This document shows positions 52,858-63,261 of a stretch of DNA of 64,000 nt, piece by piece. The DNA lies in NCBI GenBank assembly GCA_947625755.1, contig CANQPJ010000006.1, forward strand, positions 57,017 to 121,016, given 5' to 3'. The notes below the pieces were generated by a model that worked only from the letters and a program-made list of their open reading frames with translations, ran no database searches and was not told the origin of the DNA. A program made the translations under genes and the position numbers. Every line of letters starts with the position of its first letter. The stretch's first letter is position 1. The stretch comes from an uncultured Lachnospiraceae bacterium. GTDB lineage: Bacteria > Bacillota > Clostridia > Lachnospirales > Lachnospiraceae.

Positions 52858-54903
52858 TTATCTTTTCTCTTGAATAATATTTTTACTGCAAAAATATGTT
52901 ATCAAAAAATATCCTCCATAAATCACCAATAAAAATATAGTTGTCATAATTATAGAAGGTAATAAGCCATTCTGTCCAAAAGTTTCAAAAATATGCATAC
53001 AGAATTTCAACCCAACGACGGAATGAATCAATGCAATAACCAACGGGAACATAAAGAATATTCCTATCTGTCTGAATAATGCTCTATTAACCATTTTGTC
53101 ATCGGAGCCCAGACGTCTTAACATCATGTATCTTTCCCGATTGTCAGTGGATTCTGACAATTCTTTCAATGCCAGAACTGCTGCACTGGATATTAAAAAA
53201 ATAATTCCAAGATAAAGACCTATAAATGTTACCAATGCGCCTAAACCAGTAGTAGCTTCTGCAATGTCAATTCTTGAATTCATTGCAATAAGACTAGATT
53301 TATTCCATGTCTTTTCCATAATCTTATCTAACTTCTGTTCAATCCTGTAACGCTCCTCTTTTGTGCCTGCTTTATAATTTGCAAGGACACAGGTCGAATG
53401 CATTTTCAAATCCTTCACTGCATTATCCGGTACAATAAATATCCCAGCCGTTACATGATTTCCTGACATTTCAATAAACCCATCTTTACATTCTTTATAT
53501 TTCGGTCTATATATCCTGTCTCCTAATGTAATTTTCTGATTGTTTTTAAGAGCAACGTTTCTAACGGAAAGCATAGAATCAAAATCCCCGATAACCATAT
53601 ACTCATCATCTTTTAGATTAAATGTATGATTGCCAAACCGCTTTGCAATTCTATTGTACTCACTGATTGTCACAATATCTTCTCTGGTATCATAACTTAA
53701 AAATTTATAGTCCTCCATCAAATCATCTAAAGAATCACCTAATGTATCTTTCAGTGTCAGCTTTGGTGTCTGATACACATGATATTGTGTAATTTCTTTT
53801 AAATTTTCTTCTATCTCAAACCCATTTTTTTCTAATGTCTGAAAAATCGTGAAATTTTTATCTTGTACAATTTTTTTGTTTTCGCTACCATAATCTAACC
53901 ATTTGCTTAATTGGACATCTGACGGCGCCAGCTTATCTAAATTTGCCGACATAGAATTTTTAATTGACAGGGAGCTGGATAATACACAAATAGTAAAAAA
54001 CAACATCAAACATATGATTGTGACCTGAAAAACCATCGTATTAATCTTACTGGACACCTGCCTTAATGTAAAACTGTTCAATCCTTTATAATATATTTTT
54101 TTCATGGACATAAAAATTTTCAAAATCATTCCTGACATTGACCAAAACAAAAAGAATGTCCCGAGCGAGCCTAGAATAATTGGTTTAAATATCTGTTCAT
54201 CAGACTGGAAATGCTGTACTCCTCCTGTTACTAAATAATATGCATATCCAATCACACACACGGATATGATAAACACAATAATGCACATTACAGGATTTTT
54301 CATTTTCACCTTTTCTACTTTCTTTCCTGCATAAATTAAGTCAATTAATTTTAATCTGCTGATGACGGCTACATTTAAGAACATTACAAACAAATACATA
54401 ATCCCAAAATAAATTAAGGTTTTTACGCAGGCACTATGAGAGAATACAAATTCAAATTTTGCCATATCAGCGTCAAACATATTTGCCACCAACACACTCA
54501 TAATCTGCGACAATCCAATTCCAATCAAAAGACCTACCACAAGAGATACTGCTCCTATCATTAAGGTCTCAAAAAATAAAATTAATGTAATTTTTTTCTT
54601 TCCCATGCCAAGGGTCAGATAAATTCCAAACTCTTTATTTCGTCTCTTAATTAAAAATCTTGAAGCATAAATAATCAGAAATCCAAGAATAAACGACACA
54701 AATACACTGACCCCCGATAAAATATTTGTCATTAATTTTATAATATCATATGTATTGTCTGATACCTGAAGCATAACCGTCTGGGAATCTATAGCATTAA
54801 ATACATAAAATATGGCAACACCTAATACAAGAGTAAAAAAATAGATGGCATAATCTTTTATACTCTTTGTCATATTTTTTGCAGATAACTTAAAGAGCAT
54901 CAT
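52858..54903 (-). CDS. bceB: BceB-type ABC permease (FtsX-like domains, large extracellular loop)
   Basis: 681 residues with ten predicted transmembrane helices: four near the N-terminus (FtsX-like, with FLIKRRNKEFGIYLTLGMGKKKI), two in the middle, one before and three after an extracellular region of about 210 residues (310-520), the hallmark of BceB/VraG. These permeases, with BceA, free lipid-II-cycle intermediates from peptide antibiotics such as bacitracin and also sense flux for the kinase. The gene overlaps bceA by 14 bp. Confidence 0.93.
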   Translation of the reverse strand: MMLFKLSAKNMTKSIKDYAIYFFTLVLGVAIFYVFNAIDSQTVMLQVSDNTYDIIKLMTNILSGVSVFVSFILGFLIIYASRFLIKRRNKEFGIYLTLGMGKKKITLILFFETLMIGAVSLVVGLLIGIGLSQIMSVLVANMFDADMAKFEFVFSHSACVKTLIYFGIMYLFVMFLNVAVISRLKLIDLIYAGKKVEKVKMKNPVMCIIVFIISVCVIGYAYYLVTGGVQHFQSDEQIFKPIILGSLGTFFLFWSMSGMILKIFMSMKKIYYKGLNSFTLRQVSSKINTMVFQVTIICLMLFFTICVLSSSLSIKNSMSANLDKLAPSDVQLSKWLDYGSENKKIVQDKNFTIFQTLEKNGFEIEENLKEITQYHVYQTPKLTLKDTLGDSLDDLMEDYKFLSYDTREDIVTISEYNRIAKRFGNHTFNLKDDEYMVIGDFDSMLSVRNVALKNNQKITLGDRIYRPKYKECKDGFIEMSGNHVTAGIFIVPDNAVKDLKMHSTCVLANYKAGTKEERYRIEQKLDKIMEKTWNKSSLIAMNSRIDIAEATTGLGALVTFIGLYLGIIFLISSAAVLALKELSESTDNRERYMMLRRLGSDDKMVNRALFRQIGIFFMFPLVIALIHSVVGLKFCMHIFETFGQNGLLPSIIMTTIFLLVIYGGYFLITYFCSKNIIQEKR

Positions 54904-55657
54904 TCAAATCCCCTCCCAACATTGTTACAACATCAATAATTTCATTAAAAAATTCCTTTCTTCTCCTGCCTGCTCTGAAAAGTTCATTAAAAATTCTGCC
55001 ATCTTTAATGAAAATTACTCTGGATGCATAACTTGCCGTAAATGCATCATGGGTCACCATAAGAATTGTTGCCATAAGTTCCTGATTTAAATACTCAAAT
55101 CTCTCTAGCAACATTTTTGCTGATTTAGAATCAAGAGCACCTGTAGGCTCATCTGCCAAAACCAGTTTTGGATTGGTAATAATTGCTCTGGCACTTGCCA
55201 CTCTCTGTTTTTGCCCGCCAGACATTTGGTGTGGATATTTTTTCATCACATTTTCAATATCCAAATCATATGCAACTTTCCTGATTCTACTGTCGATTTC
55301 ATCCGCGCTTATATTTTGTATAGATAAAGCCAGTGCAATATTTTCATAAGCTGTCAGTGTATCTAACAAATTAAAATCCTGAAAAATAAATCCTAATTGT
55401 TCTCTGCGAAATCGATTTAGTTCCTTGGATTTTAATTTTGTAATGTTCTGTCCATCTACATAAATATTGCCTGCCGTTACCTTATCAATCGTTGAAACAC
55501 AGTTTAATAATGTTGTCTTTCCGGAGCCTGAAGCTCCCATAATAGCAACATATTCTCCTTTGTCTACCTCAAAAGAAATATTGTCAATTGCTTTTGTAAG
55601 ACTTGATTTGTTTCCATAATACTTCTCAATTTTTTCGATTCTTAAAATATTTTTCAT
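54890..55657 (-). CDS. bceA: BceA-type ABC ATPase
   Basis: 255 residues: Walker A GASGSGKTT, Q-loop FIFQDFNLL, signature MSGGQKQR, Walker B LVLADEPTGALD, and H in VTHDAF. This matches the MacB/BceA group. GGAGGAG lies before the ATG. It is preceded by a 145-bp gap holding a BceR-like operator. Confidence 0.94.
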   Translation of the reverse strand: MKNILRIEKIEKYYGNKSSLTKAIDNISFEVDKGEYVAIMGASGSGKTTLLNCVSTIDKVTAGNIYVDGQNITKLKSKELNRFRREQLGFIFQDFNLLDTLTAYENIALALSIQNISADEIDSRIRKVAYDLDIENVMKKYPHQMSGGQKQRVASARAIITNPKLVLADEPTGALDSKSAKMLLERFEYLNQELMATILMVTHDAFTASYASRVIFIKDGRIFNELFRAGRRRKEFFNEIIDVVTMLGGDLNDAL

Positions 55658-55732
55658 AGTATTAACTCCTCCTTGTGAATACTATGTTATAATAATATTT
55701 CTTGCTTGTCGTAATTCTAATCTTACAAAACA

Positions 55733-55746
55733 TTACAGTTTCGTCA
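55733..55746 (-). promoter_or_regulatory. BceR-type operator before bceAB
   Basis: On the minus strand the site reads TGACG-AAAC-TGTAA, one mismatch from the TnACA-N4-TGTAA pattern known for BceR-like regulators. The same N4 is found in the site upstream of bceR. It is followed by a second TGTAA 10 bp on. Confidence 0.65.
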
Positions 55747-55802
55747 GATTGTATTTCACCCAACACAATAATTTATACTATTTAAAATGAACATCGTACA
55801 TA

Positions 55803-56816
55803 TTACATCCTATAATAATTATTTTTACCAAATATAATTGTAATTTTTGTCCACGCAGTTTCCTCTGATTCAATTTTTATCTGATGTCCCAGCTTCGCAC
55901 ATAACTTTTTCGCAATATAAAGTCCCATTCCTGTAGACTTGGCTCCCTTTCTGCCATTTTCGCCCGTAAATGTTTTCTTAAACACATTTGCAATATCTTT
56001 CTTCGGTATTCCAATTCCATTATCATATATACTGAACAAAATGCTGTCTTCTAACTCTTCTGCCTCTATTTTAATAACAGAATCAACACCGCTTTTTTTA
56101 TATTTAATACTATTATTGATAATTTGATTTAAAATAAATACAATCCATTTTTCATCTGTAACGACTCTTTGTTTTCCTACATTTACAAAAACATCTATTT
56201 TATTTTCCAATAAGTCATCTTTATTCTTAACCAAAATATTTTTTACTAATTTATCAAGTCTTGTTTCTTTAATCAGGTAATCATTTTCTGCATTATTACT
56301 TCGCATATAATAAAGCACCTGATCAGCATAACTGTCCAGCCTTCTTATCTGCTTAATATATTTTTCGTCAATCTCTTCTTTATCGTTATGACACATCAAA
56401 ACAAGGCTGGCAATCGGAATTTTAACTTCATGAATCCACATTTCTATGTATTCTTCAAAATCAATAATATTTTGTCTGTATTCACTAACTCTCTCAACCA
56501 TTGATTTATTAATTTCATACAAATTCTGATATATAATTTCCCCCTCATAAAAATTAGGTTTATCCAGCATCTCTAACACTAAATATTTTTGATCCATAAC
56601 ATTGGTATGATAAATAAACGCTTCGTAAAATTTTTTCCTTCGAAAATAATCTACGAAAATCAAACAAATTCCCATTAAAAACAAAACAGCCCCAGTGGCA
56701 ATATTAAGTGATTTTGGAATTTGAAAGGCATAAAACATTTCTAAAATAATAAAATAACTGACAATAAATATAATTATTGACAGCCATTTATCCCATAAAT
56801 ACTTACTGAATTTCAT
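55803..56816 (-). CDS. bceS: BceS-type intramembrane-sensing histidine kinase
   Basis: 337 residues. Two transmembrane helices (about 12-30 and 38-57) with a very short outer loop and no sensor domain, as in the intramembrane-sensing class. The H box is WIHEVKIPIA, the N box NQIINNSIKYK, and the G boxes DNGIGIP and GMGLYIAKKL. Such kinases respond to the BceAB transporter itself. It overlaps bceR by 4 bp. Confidence 0.93.
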   Translation of the reverse strand: MKFSKYLWDKWLSIIIFIVSYFIILEMFYAFQIPKSLNIATGAVLFLMGICLIFVDYFRRKKFYEAFIYHTNVMDQKYLVLEMLDKPNFYEGEIIYQNLYEINKSMVERVSEYRQNIIDFEEYIEMWIHEVKIPIASLVLMCHNDKEEIDEKYIKQIRRLDSYADQVLYYMRSNNAENDYLIKETRLDKLVKNILVKNKDDLLENKIDVFVNVGKQRVVTDEKWIVFILNQIINNSIKYKKSGVDSVIKIEAEELEDSILFSIYDNGIGIPKKDIANVFKKTFTGENGRKGAKSTGMGLYIAKKLCAKLGHQIKIESEETAWTKITIIFGKNNYYRM

Positions 56817-57475
56817 AATAAAATATATCCCTGTCCTTTTCTTGTTTCTATGGCATTTTCATAACCAAACGATGACAGCTTACCACGAAGCCTGCTGATA
56901 TTTACTGTCAAAGCATTGTCATTAACATATTCCTCATTATTCCATAAATTTGTCATTAAATCATCTCTGGTCACAATTTTTCCCTGATTATTTAATAAAA
57001 AAGAAAATATAATCATTTCGTTTTTTGTCAATCGCAGTTCTTCTGCTCCATTGCTGATAATCCCTTTACTCAAACTGACATCCAATTCATTATACCTAAT
57101 TACATCCGTCTTTAACTCCATCCTTTTGAAAATATTCTGTATTCTAAGCAGCAGCACTGTAGGACTGTATGGCTTTGTAATATAATCATCAGCGCCATAC
57201 GAGATAGATAACACCTCATCTACTTCACTTGTTTTGCTGGTAACCATAATCACTGGTACATTAGATTCTTTTCTAATTTCTTTTAACAATAATTCTCCAT
57301 TTAGAACCGGAAGGTTTATGTCCAGTAAAATCAAATCTGCTCTGCAGTTTATAACCTCATCTTTTGCATTCATGTAATCGTTTAAAATTTCTGTCTCATA
57401 TCCGGAATTAGTTAGTAAACTGTACAGTTCTTTACAAATAGATTCGTCATCTTCAATAATAAGTATTTTTTTCAT
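56813..57475 (-). CDS. bceR: BceR-type OmpR-family response regulator
   Basis: 220 residues. Receiver domain with E8-D9-D10, phospho-acceptor D52 (LILLDINLP), T in MVTSK and K in YITKPYS, then a winged-helix DNA-binding domain (LRLTKNEMIIFSFLLNN, NVSRLRGKL pattern). First gene of the module; the order bceR-bceS-bceA-bceB is complete. Confidence 0.94.
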   Translation of the reverse strand: MKKILIIEDDESICKELYSLLTNSGYETEILNDYMNAKDEVINCRADLILLDINLPVLNGELLLKEIRKESNVPVIMVTSKTSEVDEVLSISYGADDYITKPYSPTVLLLRIQNIFKRMELKTDVIRYNELDVSLSKGIISNGAEELRLTKNEMIIFSFLLNNQGKIVTRDDLMTNLWNNEEYVNDNALTVNISRLRGKLSSFGYENAIETRKGQGYILL

Positions 57476-57544
57476 ATCCTGTACCCGCTTTTCCTTTCTT
57501 TTTATTTGTAATTATAGTATAACACTAAAACCATATCTTCCATA

Positions 57545-57558
57545 TTACAGTTTTGTAA
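57545..57558 (-). promoter_or_regulatory. BceR-type operator before bceRS
   Basis: TTACA-AAAC-TGTAA on the minus strand is a perfect 5-bp inverted repeat matching TnACA-N4-TGTAA. A TATAAT lies about 40 bp downstream with no good -35 box, as expected for an activator-dependent promoter. Confidence 0.7.
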
Positions 57559-57571
57559 CATTTGTGAATGT

Positions 57572-57620
57572 ATAAAATAATAATAAGGTACAGCAATCGA
57601 TTATTATGCTGTACCTTATC
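57572..57620 (-). terminator. Terminator after trpF
   Basis: ATAAGGTACAGCA pairs with TGCTGTACCTTAT (13 bp) around an 11-nt loop, followed by a U/A-rich run on the minus strand, 28 nt after the trpF stop. Confidence 0.8.
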
Positions 57621-57647
57621 ATCATCAAGATTCTATATCATTTTAAT

Positions 57648-58259
57648 TTACGATTGACTGCATTTTACTGCCTGTACGAACCGGTCTATTTTTTCTGCGT
57701 CTTTTCCTTTCCCATCATCTTTTTCCACACCGGTTGAAACATCCACCCCATCAGGTCTGACATATCTGACAGCCTCCGCGACGTTATCAGGGCGCAAACC
57801 ACCTGCCAGTAAAAATAATTTTTCATCCCGTGGAATATCTTTGACCATGCTCCAGTCAAAAGTCTCTCCACTGCCATACCCTGCCGCATCAAACACATAT
57901 CCGACAATGCCTTTTTGATTATGATATTCTTCAAACTTATCCAAATCACTGACATTAAATGCTTTCCATACAGGAATATGAATCTTTTCAAACAAACCTT
58001 CCGGAATATCACTATGTATCTGTACATAGTCAAATCCCGCATCCTGTATTTCCAATACCTGTTCTATCGTTGGTGCTACAACAACCGCCACGGTTTTAAT
58101 CTGATAATCCAGTGCCTCCATAATACATTTTGCCTGTTCGATATTGATATTGCGTTTACTTTTTGGAAAAAACAATACCATTCCCGCAAAATCTACCTGG
58201 TTTCTATTCAAATATTGTGCCTCTGCAGGACTGGTAATACCACATATTTTAATTTTCAT
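57648..58259 (-). CDS. trpF: Phosphoribosylanthranilate isomerase
   Basis: 203 residues with KICGIT at the start (catalytic Cys), FAGMVLFFPKSKR, VQIHSD, LLAGGLRPDNV and GVDVSTGVE, the full TrpF pattern. It carries out the third step of tryptophan synthesis. It stands apart from any trp operon, 29 bp after ktrA and in the same direction, so it is probably co-transcribed with the potassium genes. Confidence 0.95.
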   Translation of the reverse strand: MKIKICGITSPAEAQYLNRNQVDFAGMVLFFPKSKRNINIEQAKCIMEALDYQIKTVAVVVAPTIEQVLEIQDAGFDYVQIHSDIPEGLFEKIHIPVWKAFNVSDLDKFEEYHNQKGIVGYVFDAAGYGSGETFDWSMVKDIPRDEKLFLLAGGLRPDNVAEAVRYVRPDGVDVSTGVEKDDGKGKDAEKIDRFVQAVKCSQS

Positions 58260-58288
58260 ATTATATCATCTCCAACAATTTTATCTCA

Positions 58289-58936
58289 TTAAATATGAAA
58301 ACACTTCTGTACATCTTTATTATGTCCTAAAACAAGTAAAGTATCGCCCTCCAAAAACCGGGTTTCCGGAGAAATTTTCACATTCATTTCACCATTATGT
58401 TTTACTGCTAAAATATTGATATTGTGAAGTTTTCTTACCTGTATATCTCCCACAGTCTTTTCAATCCAATGTTTTGGCATGGATACTTCAAAGATAGAAT
58501 AGTCTTTTCCCAACTCTATATAATCCAAAATATTATCTGCCGTATATCGGAAAGCCATCCACTTTGCCAGCTGTTTTTCCGGATAAACCACTTCATCGGC
58601 TCCATTGCGAAGCAAAAACTTGGCATGGACATCCCTTGCAGCTCTGGAAACTACCATCTTTGCTCCCAATTCTTTCAATAAGGAGGTGGTTTCCAGTGAG
58701 TTTTGAAAATTATCACCAATTGCAACAATACACACATCAAAATTATCAATGCCTAAAGTATTTAAAAACTTTTCATTGGTACAATCTCCGATTTGTGCAT
58801 TCGTCACATATGGTAATATTTCATTGACTCTTTCTTCTTTTATATCAACTGCCATTATCTGATGATTCATTTGATCCAAATTTTTTGCAATATGTCTCCC
58901 AAATCTTCCAAGTCCTATTAACAAAACAGATTTCAT
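58289..58936 (-). CDS. ktrA: KtrA-type RCK regulatory subunit of K+ uptake
   Basis: 215 residues: Rossmann RCK_N domain with LIGLGRFGRHIAKNL and AVDIKEE, then an RCK_C domain (about 135-215). KtrA rings bind ATP/ADP (and, by RCK_C, c-di-AMP in Firmicutes) and gate the KtrB channel. It lies 68 bp after the KtrB-type gene. Confidence 0.93.
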   Translation of the reverse strand: MKSVLLIGLGRFGRHIAKNLDQMNHQIMAVDIKEERVNEILPYVTNAQIGDCTNEKFLNTLGIDNFDVCIVAIGDNFQNSLETTSLLKELGAKMVVSRAARDVHAKFLLRNGADEVVYPEKQLAKWMAFRYTADNILDYIELGKDYSIFEVSMPKHWIEKTVGDIQVRKLHNINILAVKHNGEMNVKISPETRFLEGDTLLVLGHNKDVQKCFHI

Positions 58937-59004
58937 CTAACATACACTCCAATCCTGTAGATATTTTTTATTTTATAGTAATCCGTTTTCTCTCTTTCTT
59001 CGGA

Positions 59005-60351
59005 TTATCCAACATTAATTTTTTCCTCCGGGAATTTCATCAGATTGCCGGTATTCCCTGAAACAGCGGCAAAAATAATGGTTAAACCGCCAACCCTGCC
59101 GAGAAACATCAATATCATTAAAATTATTTTTGAAACAACTCCCAGCCCCGGAGTAATTCCCAATGTCAGACCTACTGTTCCTACGGCAGAAGCTGTCTCA
59201 AACATTACATCTGTGATTTGCAGCCCTTCCAGCGTACTGATTGCAATTGCTGAAAGTAAAAATAAAAATACATACATTAACAATATCGTAGCCGCCCTTG
59301 CAATAATGTCTGTGGGAATCCGTCTTTTGAAAAAATGCGCCTCTCTTTTCTGCCCAAAAACAGCAAAGGCAGTTGCAAAAAGAACCGCTATGGTAGTAAC
59401 TTTCATTCCGCCTGCTGTAGAACCGGGCGCAGCGCCTATCAACATCAGTATAATGATAATCATCTGTCCAGCTCCCGTCAGTTTTGAAAGGTCCACCGTA
59501 TTAAATCCGGCAGTTCTTGTAGTAATAGTGGTAAATAACGAAGACATCATTCTATTCGATTCAGACATATCACCCCATATGCCCCGACTGAATTCACAAA
59601 CATAAAAATAAATGGTAGGAACAATAATCAGCAGCAATGTAACCGATAATATTACTTTACTCTGCATCCGATATTTACTGATATGATATTTGTGTTTCCT
59701 TATATCTTCCCATGTAATAAATCCCAGTCCGCCGATGACAATCAACATCATTATTACTACGTTTACGGTAACCGACCCTGATAACGTAGTCAAAGATGAA
59801 TACTTCCCTTTTACTCCCATTAAATCAAAGCCTGCATTACAAAAAGCAGAGATGGAATGAAACAGGGCATACCAGATTCCTTTTATAAAACCAAACTCTT
59901 TATAAAACACAGGAAACATAAAAACTGCTCCCAGAACTTCTATCAGAATGATTGCTTTAAAAATAAAACCGGTAAGTTTTACAATTCCACCCATTTTAGG
60001 CGCTGAAATTGCTTCCTGCATTAAAACTCTCTGCCTTAAACTGATTTTCCTTCCTGACATCATTGTCAATAAAAGCGCTATGGTAATAACACCCATTCCG
60101 CCGATTTGTATCAGAAATAAAATCACCGCCTGCCCGAATCCCGACCAGTATGTAGCAGTATCCTGCACCACCAAACCTGTAACACAGGTAGCTGATGTGG
60201 ATGTAAACAGGGCGTCTATAAATGATGTAACTTTTCCTTCTGCACTGGCAAATGGCAGCATCAAAACCAGACCTCCCATTACAATGGTAAATAGAAAGCC
60301 TATAAATATAAACCGCGATGTTGATATATGCCTGTGCTCTTTTTTCTTCAT
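59005..60351 (-). CDS. ktrB: KtrB-type K+ transporter subunit
   Basis: 448 residues with four M1-P-M2 repeats. Selectivity-filter loops are visible as ATCVTGL, FCNAGFD, TRTAGFNT and AVGTVGLTLG, each with the conserved Gly. It forms the membrane channel of the Ktr system with the gene product downstream. It follows the TrkH gene by 16 bp. Confidence 0.94.
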   Translation of the reverse strand: MKKKEHRHISTSRFIFIGFLFTIVMGGLVLMLPFASAEGKVTSFIDALFTSTSATCVTGLVVQDTATYWSGFGQAVILFLIQIGGMGVITIALLLTMMSGRKISLRQRVLMQEAISAPKMGGIVKLTGFIFKAIILIEVLGAVFMFPVFYKEFGFIKGIWYALFHSISAFCNAGFDLMGVKGKYSSLTTLSGSVTVNVVIMMLIVIGGLGFITWEDIRKHKYHISKYRMQSKVILSVTLLLIIVPTIYFYVCEFSRGIWGDMSESNRMMSSLFTTITTRTAGFNTVDLSKLTGAGQMIIIILMLIGAAPGSTAGGMKVTTIAVLFATAFAVFGQKREAHFFKRRIPTDIIARAATILLMYVFLFLLSAIAISTLEGLQITDVMFETASAVGTVGLTLGITPGLGVVSKIILMILMFLGRVGGLTIIFAAVSGNTGNLMKFPEEKINVG

Positions 60352-60367
60352 GTCTGCCTCTTTACAT

Positions 60368-61825
60368 TTACCGCTTAATAGCCCATGTACTTCTCGATAA
60401 TAAAATTAATATTGGGAATATTTCCAATCTTCCAGCCAGCATGTCCACAATCAGAACAATTTTGGAAAACATCCCAAACATTGCATAATTAGATGCCGGT
60501 CCAACCATATCCAATCCGGGACCTATATTATTAAAACACGCTATAACTCCCGAAAAGCCGGTAACGATACTCTGTCCGTCAATGGAAACCAGAAGAAAAC
60601 TAACCAATATAATCAAAATATAAGCGGCAAAGTAACCGTTGACGCCGGAAACAATTCTTTCATCCACCACGTTACCGCTGTTGCGTATTACTTCCACCTT
60701 TCGCGGATTTAACGTCTGCCGGATATTTCTTCTCACACTGCGCATTAATATCAGCAGTCTTCCACATTTTAATCCGCCTCCCGTGCTGCCTGCACATGCG
60801 CCTACCATCATTAGCAGCAGCAACAGTGATTTTGAAAACGTGGGCCACATATCAAAATTCTCCGTGGCAAAACCTGTTGTTGTAATAATACTCGATACCG
60901 TAAACGCTGCATGATGAAAAGCCTCTCTTACACTGCCGAACATATTTGAGATATTAGCGGTAATCATAATAATACTCGCAGCTACCAATCCCAAATAAAG
61001 CCGCAATTCTCCATCTTTGAAAACAGCTTTGAATTTCTTTAACAAAAGTAAATAATAACAGCTGAAATTCACGCCAAACAACAGCATAAACACCGTGCAT
61101 ACGTTCTGAATATACGGACTATATCCTGCCATGCTGGTATTTTTCACCCCAAATCCGCCTGTTCCCGCAGTACCAAAGGCTGTACAGACAGCTTCAAATA
61201 CAGACATTCTGCCAATTAACAGGAAAATAACATCCAGTACCGTCAGTCCGACGTATAAAAAATACAATATTTTTGCCGTATCACGCATTCTGGGTGCAAG
61301 TTTTCCCACATTTGGTCCCGGGCTTTCAGCCCGGAGCAGATGCATTGTAAATCTGTTGCTTCTTCCATCTGCCGGTACTATCGCCAAAATAAATACCAAC
61401 ACACCCATTCCACCCAGCCAATGGCTGAAACTTCTCCAATAGAGCAGTCCTCTGGACATTGCCTCAACATCCGTTAATATGGAAGCACCGGTTGTTGTAA
61501 AGCCGGAAACCGTTTCAAATAAAGCATCCACATATGATGGAATTTCTCCGGAAATATAAAATGGAAGACATCCCAGCATACTTAAAACAATCCAGCTAAG
61601 TCCCACACATGTCAGACCTTCTTTTGCAAAAAAACGCTTCTTGGCGGTTCTACAGACAAGAAATAGTATAACTGACACCAACAGGATGATAAGTATTGTA
61701 CCCCAAAGACCAATCACTGCCCGCCAGTCTCTGTCATAAATGCTTATCAATAATGCCGGTATCATAAATACCGCTTCTACAAATAATATTTGGGAAATAA
61801 ACCTGCCCATTACTTTGTAATTCAT
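60368..61825 (-). CDS. trkH: TrkH-type K+ transporter subunit
   Basis: 485 residues, longer at the N-terminus than the KtrB-type neighbour, with two extra helices as in TrkH. Filter loops are TTTGAS, GTGGFG, TTTGFAT and NNIGPGLD. It lies 25 bp after trkA, so it is the membrane partner of the two-RCK TrkA. Confidence 0.93.
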   Translation of the reverse strand: MNYKVMGRFISQILFVEAVFMIPALLISIYDRDWRAVIGLWGTILIILLVSVILFLVCRTAKKRFFAKEGLTCVGLSWIVLSMLGCLPFYISGEIPSYVDALFETVSGFTTTGASILTDVEAMSRGLLYWRSFSHWLGGMGVLVFILAIVPADGRSNRFTMHLLRAESPGPNVGKLAPRMRDTAKILYFLYVGLTVLDVIFLLIGRMSVFEAVCTAFGTAGTGGFGVKNTSMAGYSPYIQNVCTVFMLLFGVNFSCYYLLLLKKFKAVFKDGELRLYLGLVAASIIMITANISNMFGSVREAFHHAAFTVSSIITTTGFATENFDMWPTFSKSLLLLLMMVGACAGSTGGGLKCGRLLILMRSVRRNIRQTLNPRKVEVIRNSGNVVDERIVSGVNGYFAAYILIILVSFLLVSIDGQSIVTGFSGVIACFNNIGPGLDMVGPASNYAMFGMFSKIVLIVDMLAGRLEIFPILILLSRSTWAIKR

Positions 61826-61850
61826 TATTTTAAACCTTTTCTCCTAATTA

Positions 61851-63209
61851 TTATTGAAATATATCATTTAACTGATGCATTACCACATCTCCCTTTGAGA
61901 CCACAATCACCGTGTCTCCCTCTTCAAAACAGGAATCACCATTTGGTATTTCTATTTTTCCTTTATGGGTGATACATGCAATCAGCATATTATTTTTAAG
62001 CTGAATATTCTTTAAAGGTTCACCGCAGTGTTTTGTTTTTTCATCAACTCTGAATTCCACTGCTTCCGCCTGTCCATCTACAATATTATGCACGGAAATG
62101 GCTGCCCCTGTCTGCGCCTCCAAGGCTCTTACATATCCTACAATGGTATCACAGCACAAATCTTTCGGACATACAATACTGCCCAGACGCAAACTATCCT
62201 GTATACTGCTGCTGTCGGTATGGGCTACTTTTGTAATTACCTGGGGAACACCGCATGTTTTTGCATACATGGAAATAATCATGTTTAACTCATCCATACC
62301 TGTTAAAGTTATCAGTGCATCACACTCATCTATTCCCTGACTCTCCAGAAGTGTCTTTCTGCTGGCATCACCATGAACTATATCTACATTTGGCAGCAGC
62401 TCTGCCAGCTGTCTTGCCCTATTTTCATTGGATTCTATAATTTCTACAAAAACACCCGACTGTACGAGTATTTTTGCAAGATAGTAACTTACTTTACTTC
62501 CGCCACATATAATGACTCTTTTTACTTTCTGCGTAATTATTCCCAGATTTTTTAACATAATGGTAAGATTGTCAGACGGAGCAGTTACATAGATTCTGTC
62601 TCCCTCCTGCAATACGAAATTTCCATCCGGGGTCTCAACCTGCCCGTTTCTTCTTACTGCACAGACCAATACCTGACATTTCACAATGCCATACAGCTCA
62701 TTGAGAGAAACATCTTTTAACACACTATCTCCATTAATCCGTAATTCTACCAGTTCCACTCTTCCCTTGGCAAAAGTATCCCTGCTTAAAAATTGAGGAT
62801 ATTTCAGTAATCTTTCAATCTCAACTGCGGTCTGTTTTTCCGGATTGACTGTCAAAGACAATCCAAAAGCATCACGCATTGTATAAATTTGCTCGCTATA
62901 TTCAGGATTACGGATTCTTGCTATCGTATGCAGGTTAGGATTCATTTTGTGGGCAGTAAGACAGCATAACAGATTAATCTCATCTGCACTGGTAGCCGCA
63001 ATAAGCAGCTGCGTCTTCTCAATTTCTGCTTCTGATAAGACTGACATCAATGCGCAGTTTCCACGCACGACCATAACATCATATCTCTCTACACTCGCAT
63101 CCAGCACTTTTGGATTGGAGTCTATTAATGTAATGTCATATCCCTCCGCTGATAGTTTTCTGGCAAGAGAACCTCCTACCTTTCCATCTCCGGCAATAAT
63201 AATTTTCAT
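61851..63209 (-). CDS. trkA: TrkA, two-RCK K+ uptake regulatory protein
   Basis: 452 residues: two tandem RCK_N/RCK_C units. The first begins IAGDGKVGGSLARKLS, the second RVIICGGSKVSYYLAK (about 230). Full-length TrkA binds NAD(H) and nucleotides and controls TrkH. It lies 52 bp after the HAD gene and starts the potassium set. Confidence 0.94.
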   Translation of the reverse strand: MKIIIAGDGKVGGSLARKLSAEGYDITLIDSNPKVLDASVERYDVMVVRGNCALMSVLSEAEIEKTQLLIAATSADEINLLCCLTAHKMNPNLHTIARIRNPEYSEQIYTMRDAFGLSLTVNPEKQTAVEIERLLKYPQFLSRDTFAKGRVELVELRINGDSVLKDVSLNELYGIVKCQVLVCAVRRNGQVETPDGNFVLQEGDRIYVTAPSDNLTIMLKNLGIITQKVKRVIICGGSKVSYYLAKILVQSGVFVEIIESNENRARQLAELLPNVDIVHGDASRKTLLESQGIDECDALITLTGMDELNMIISMYAKTCGVPQVITKVAHTDSSSIQDSLRLGSIVCPKDLCCDTIVGYVRALEAQTGAAISVHNIVDGQAEAVEFRVDEKTKHCGEPLKNIQLKNNMLIACITHKGKIEIPNGDSCFEEGDTVIVVSKGDVVMHQLNDIFQ

Positions 63210-63261
63210 AATCCGCCTCCTAATATTAGTAAAAACACCCTTTATTATATCACTATTATTT

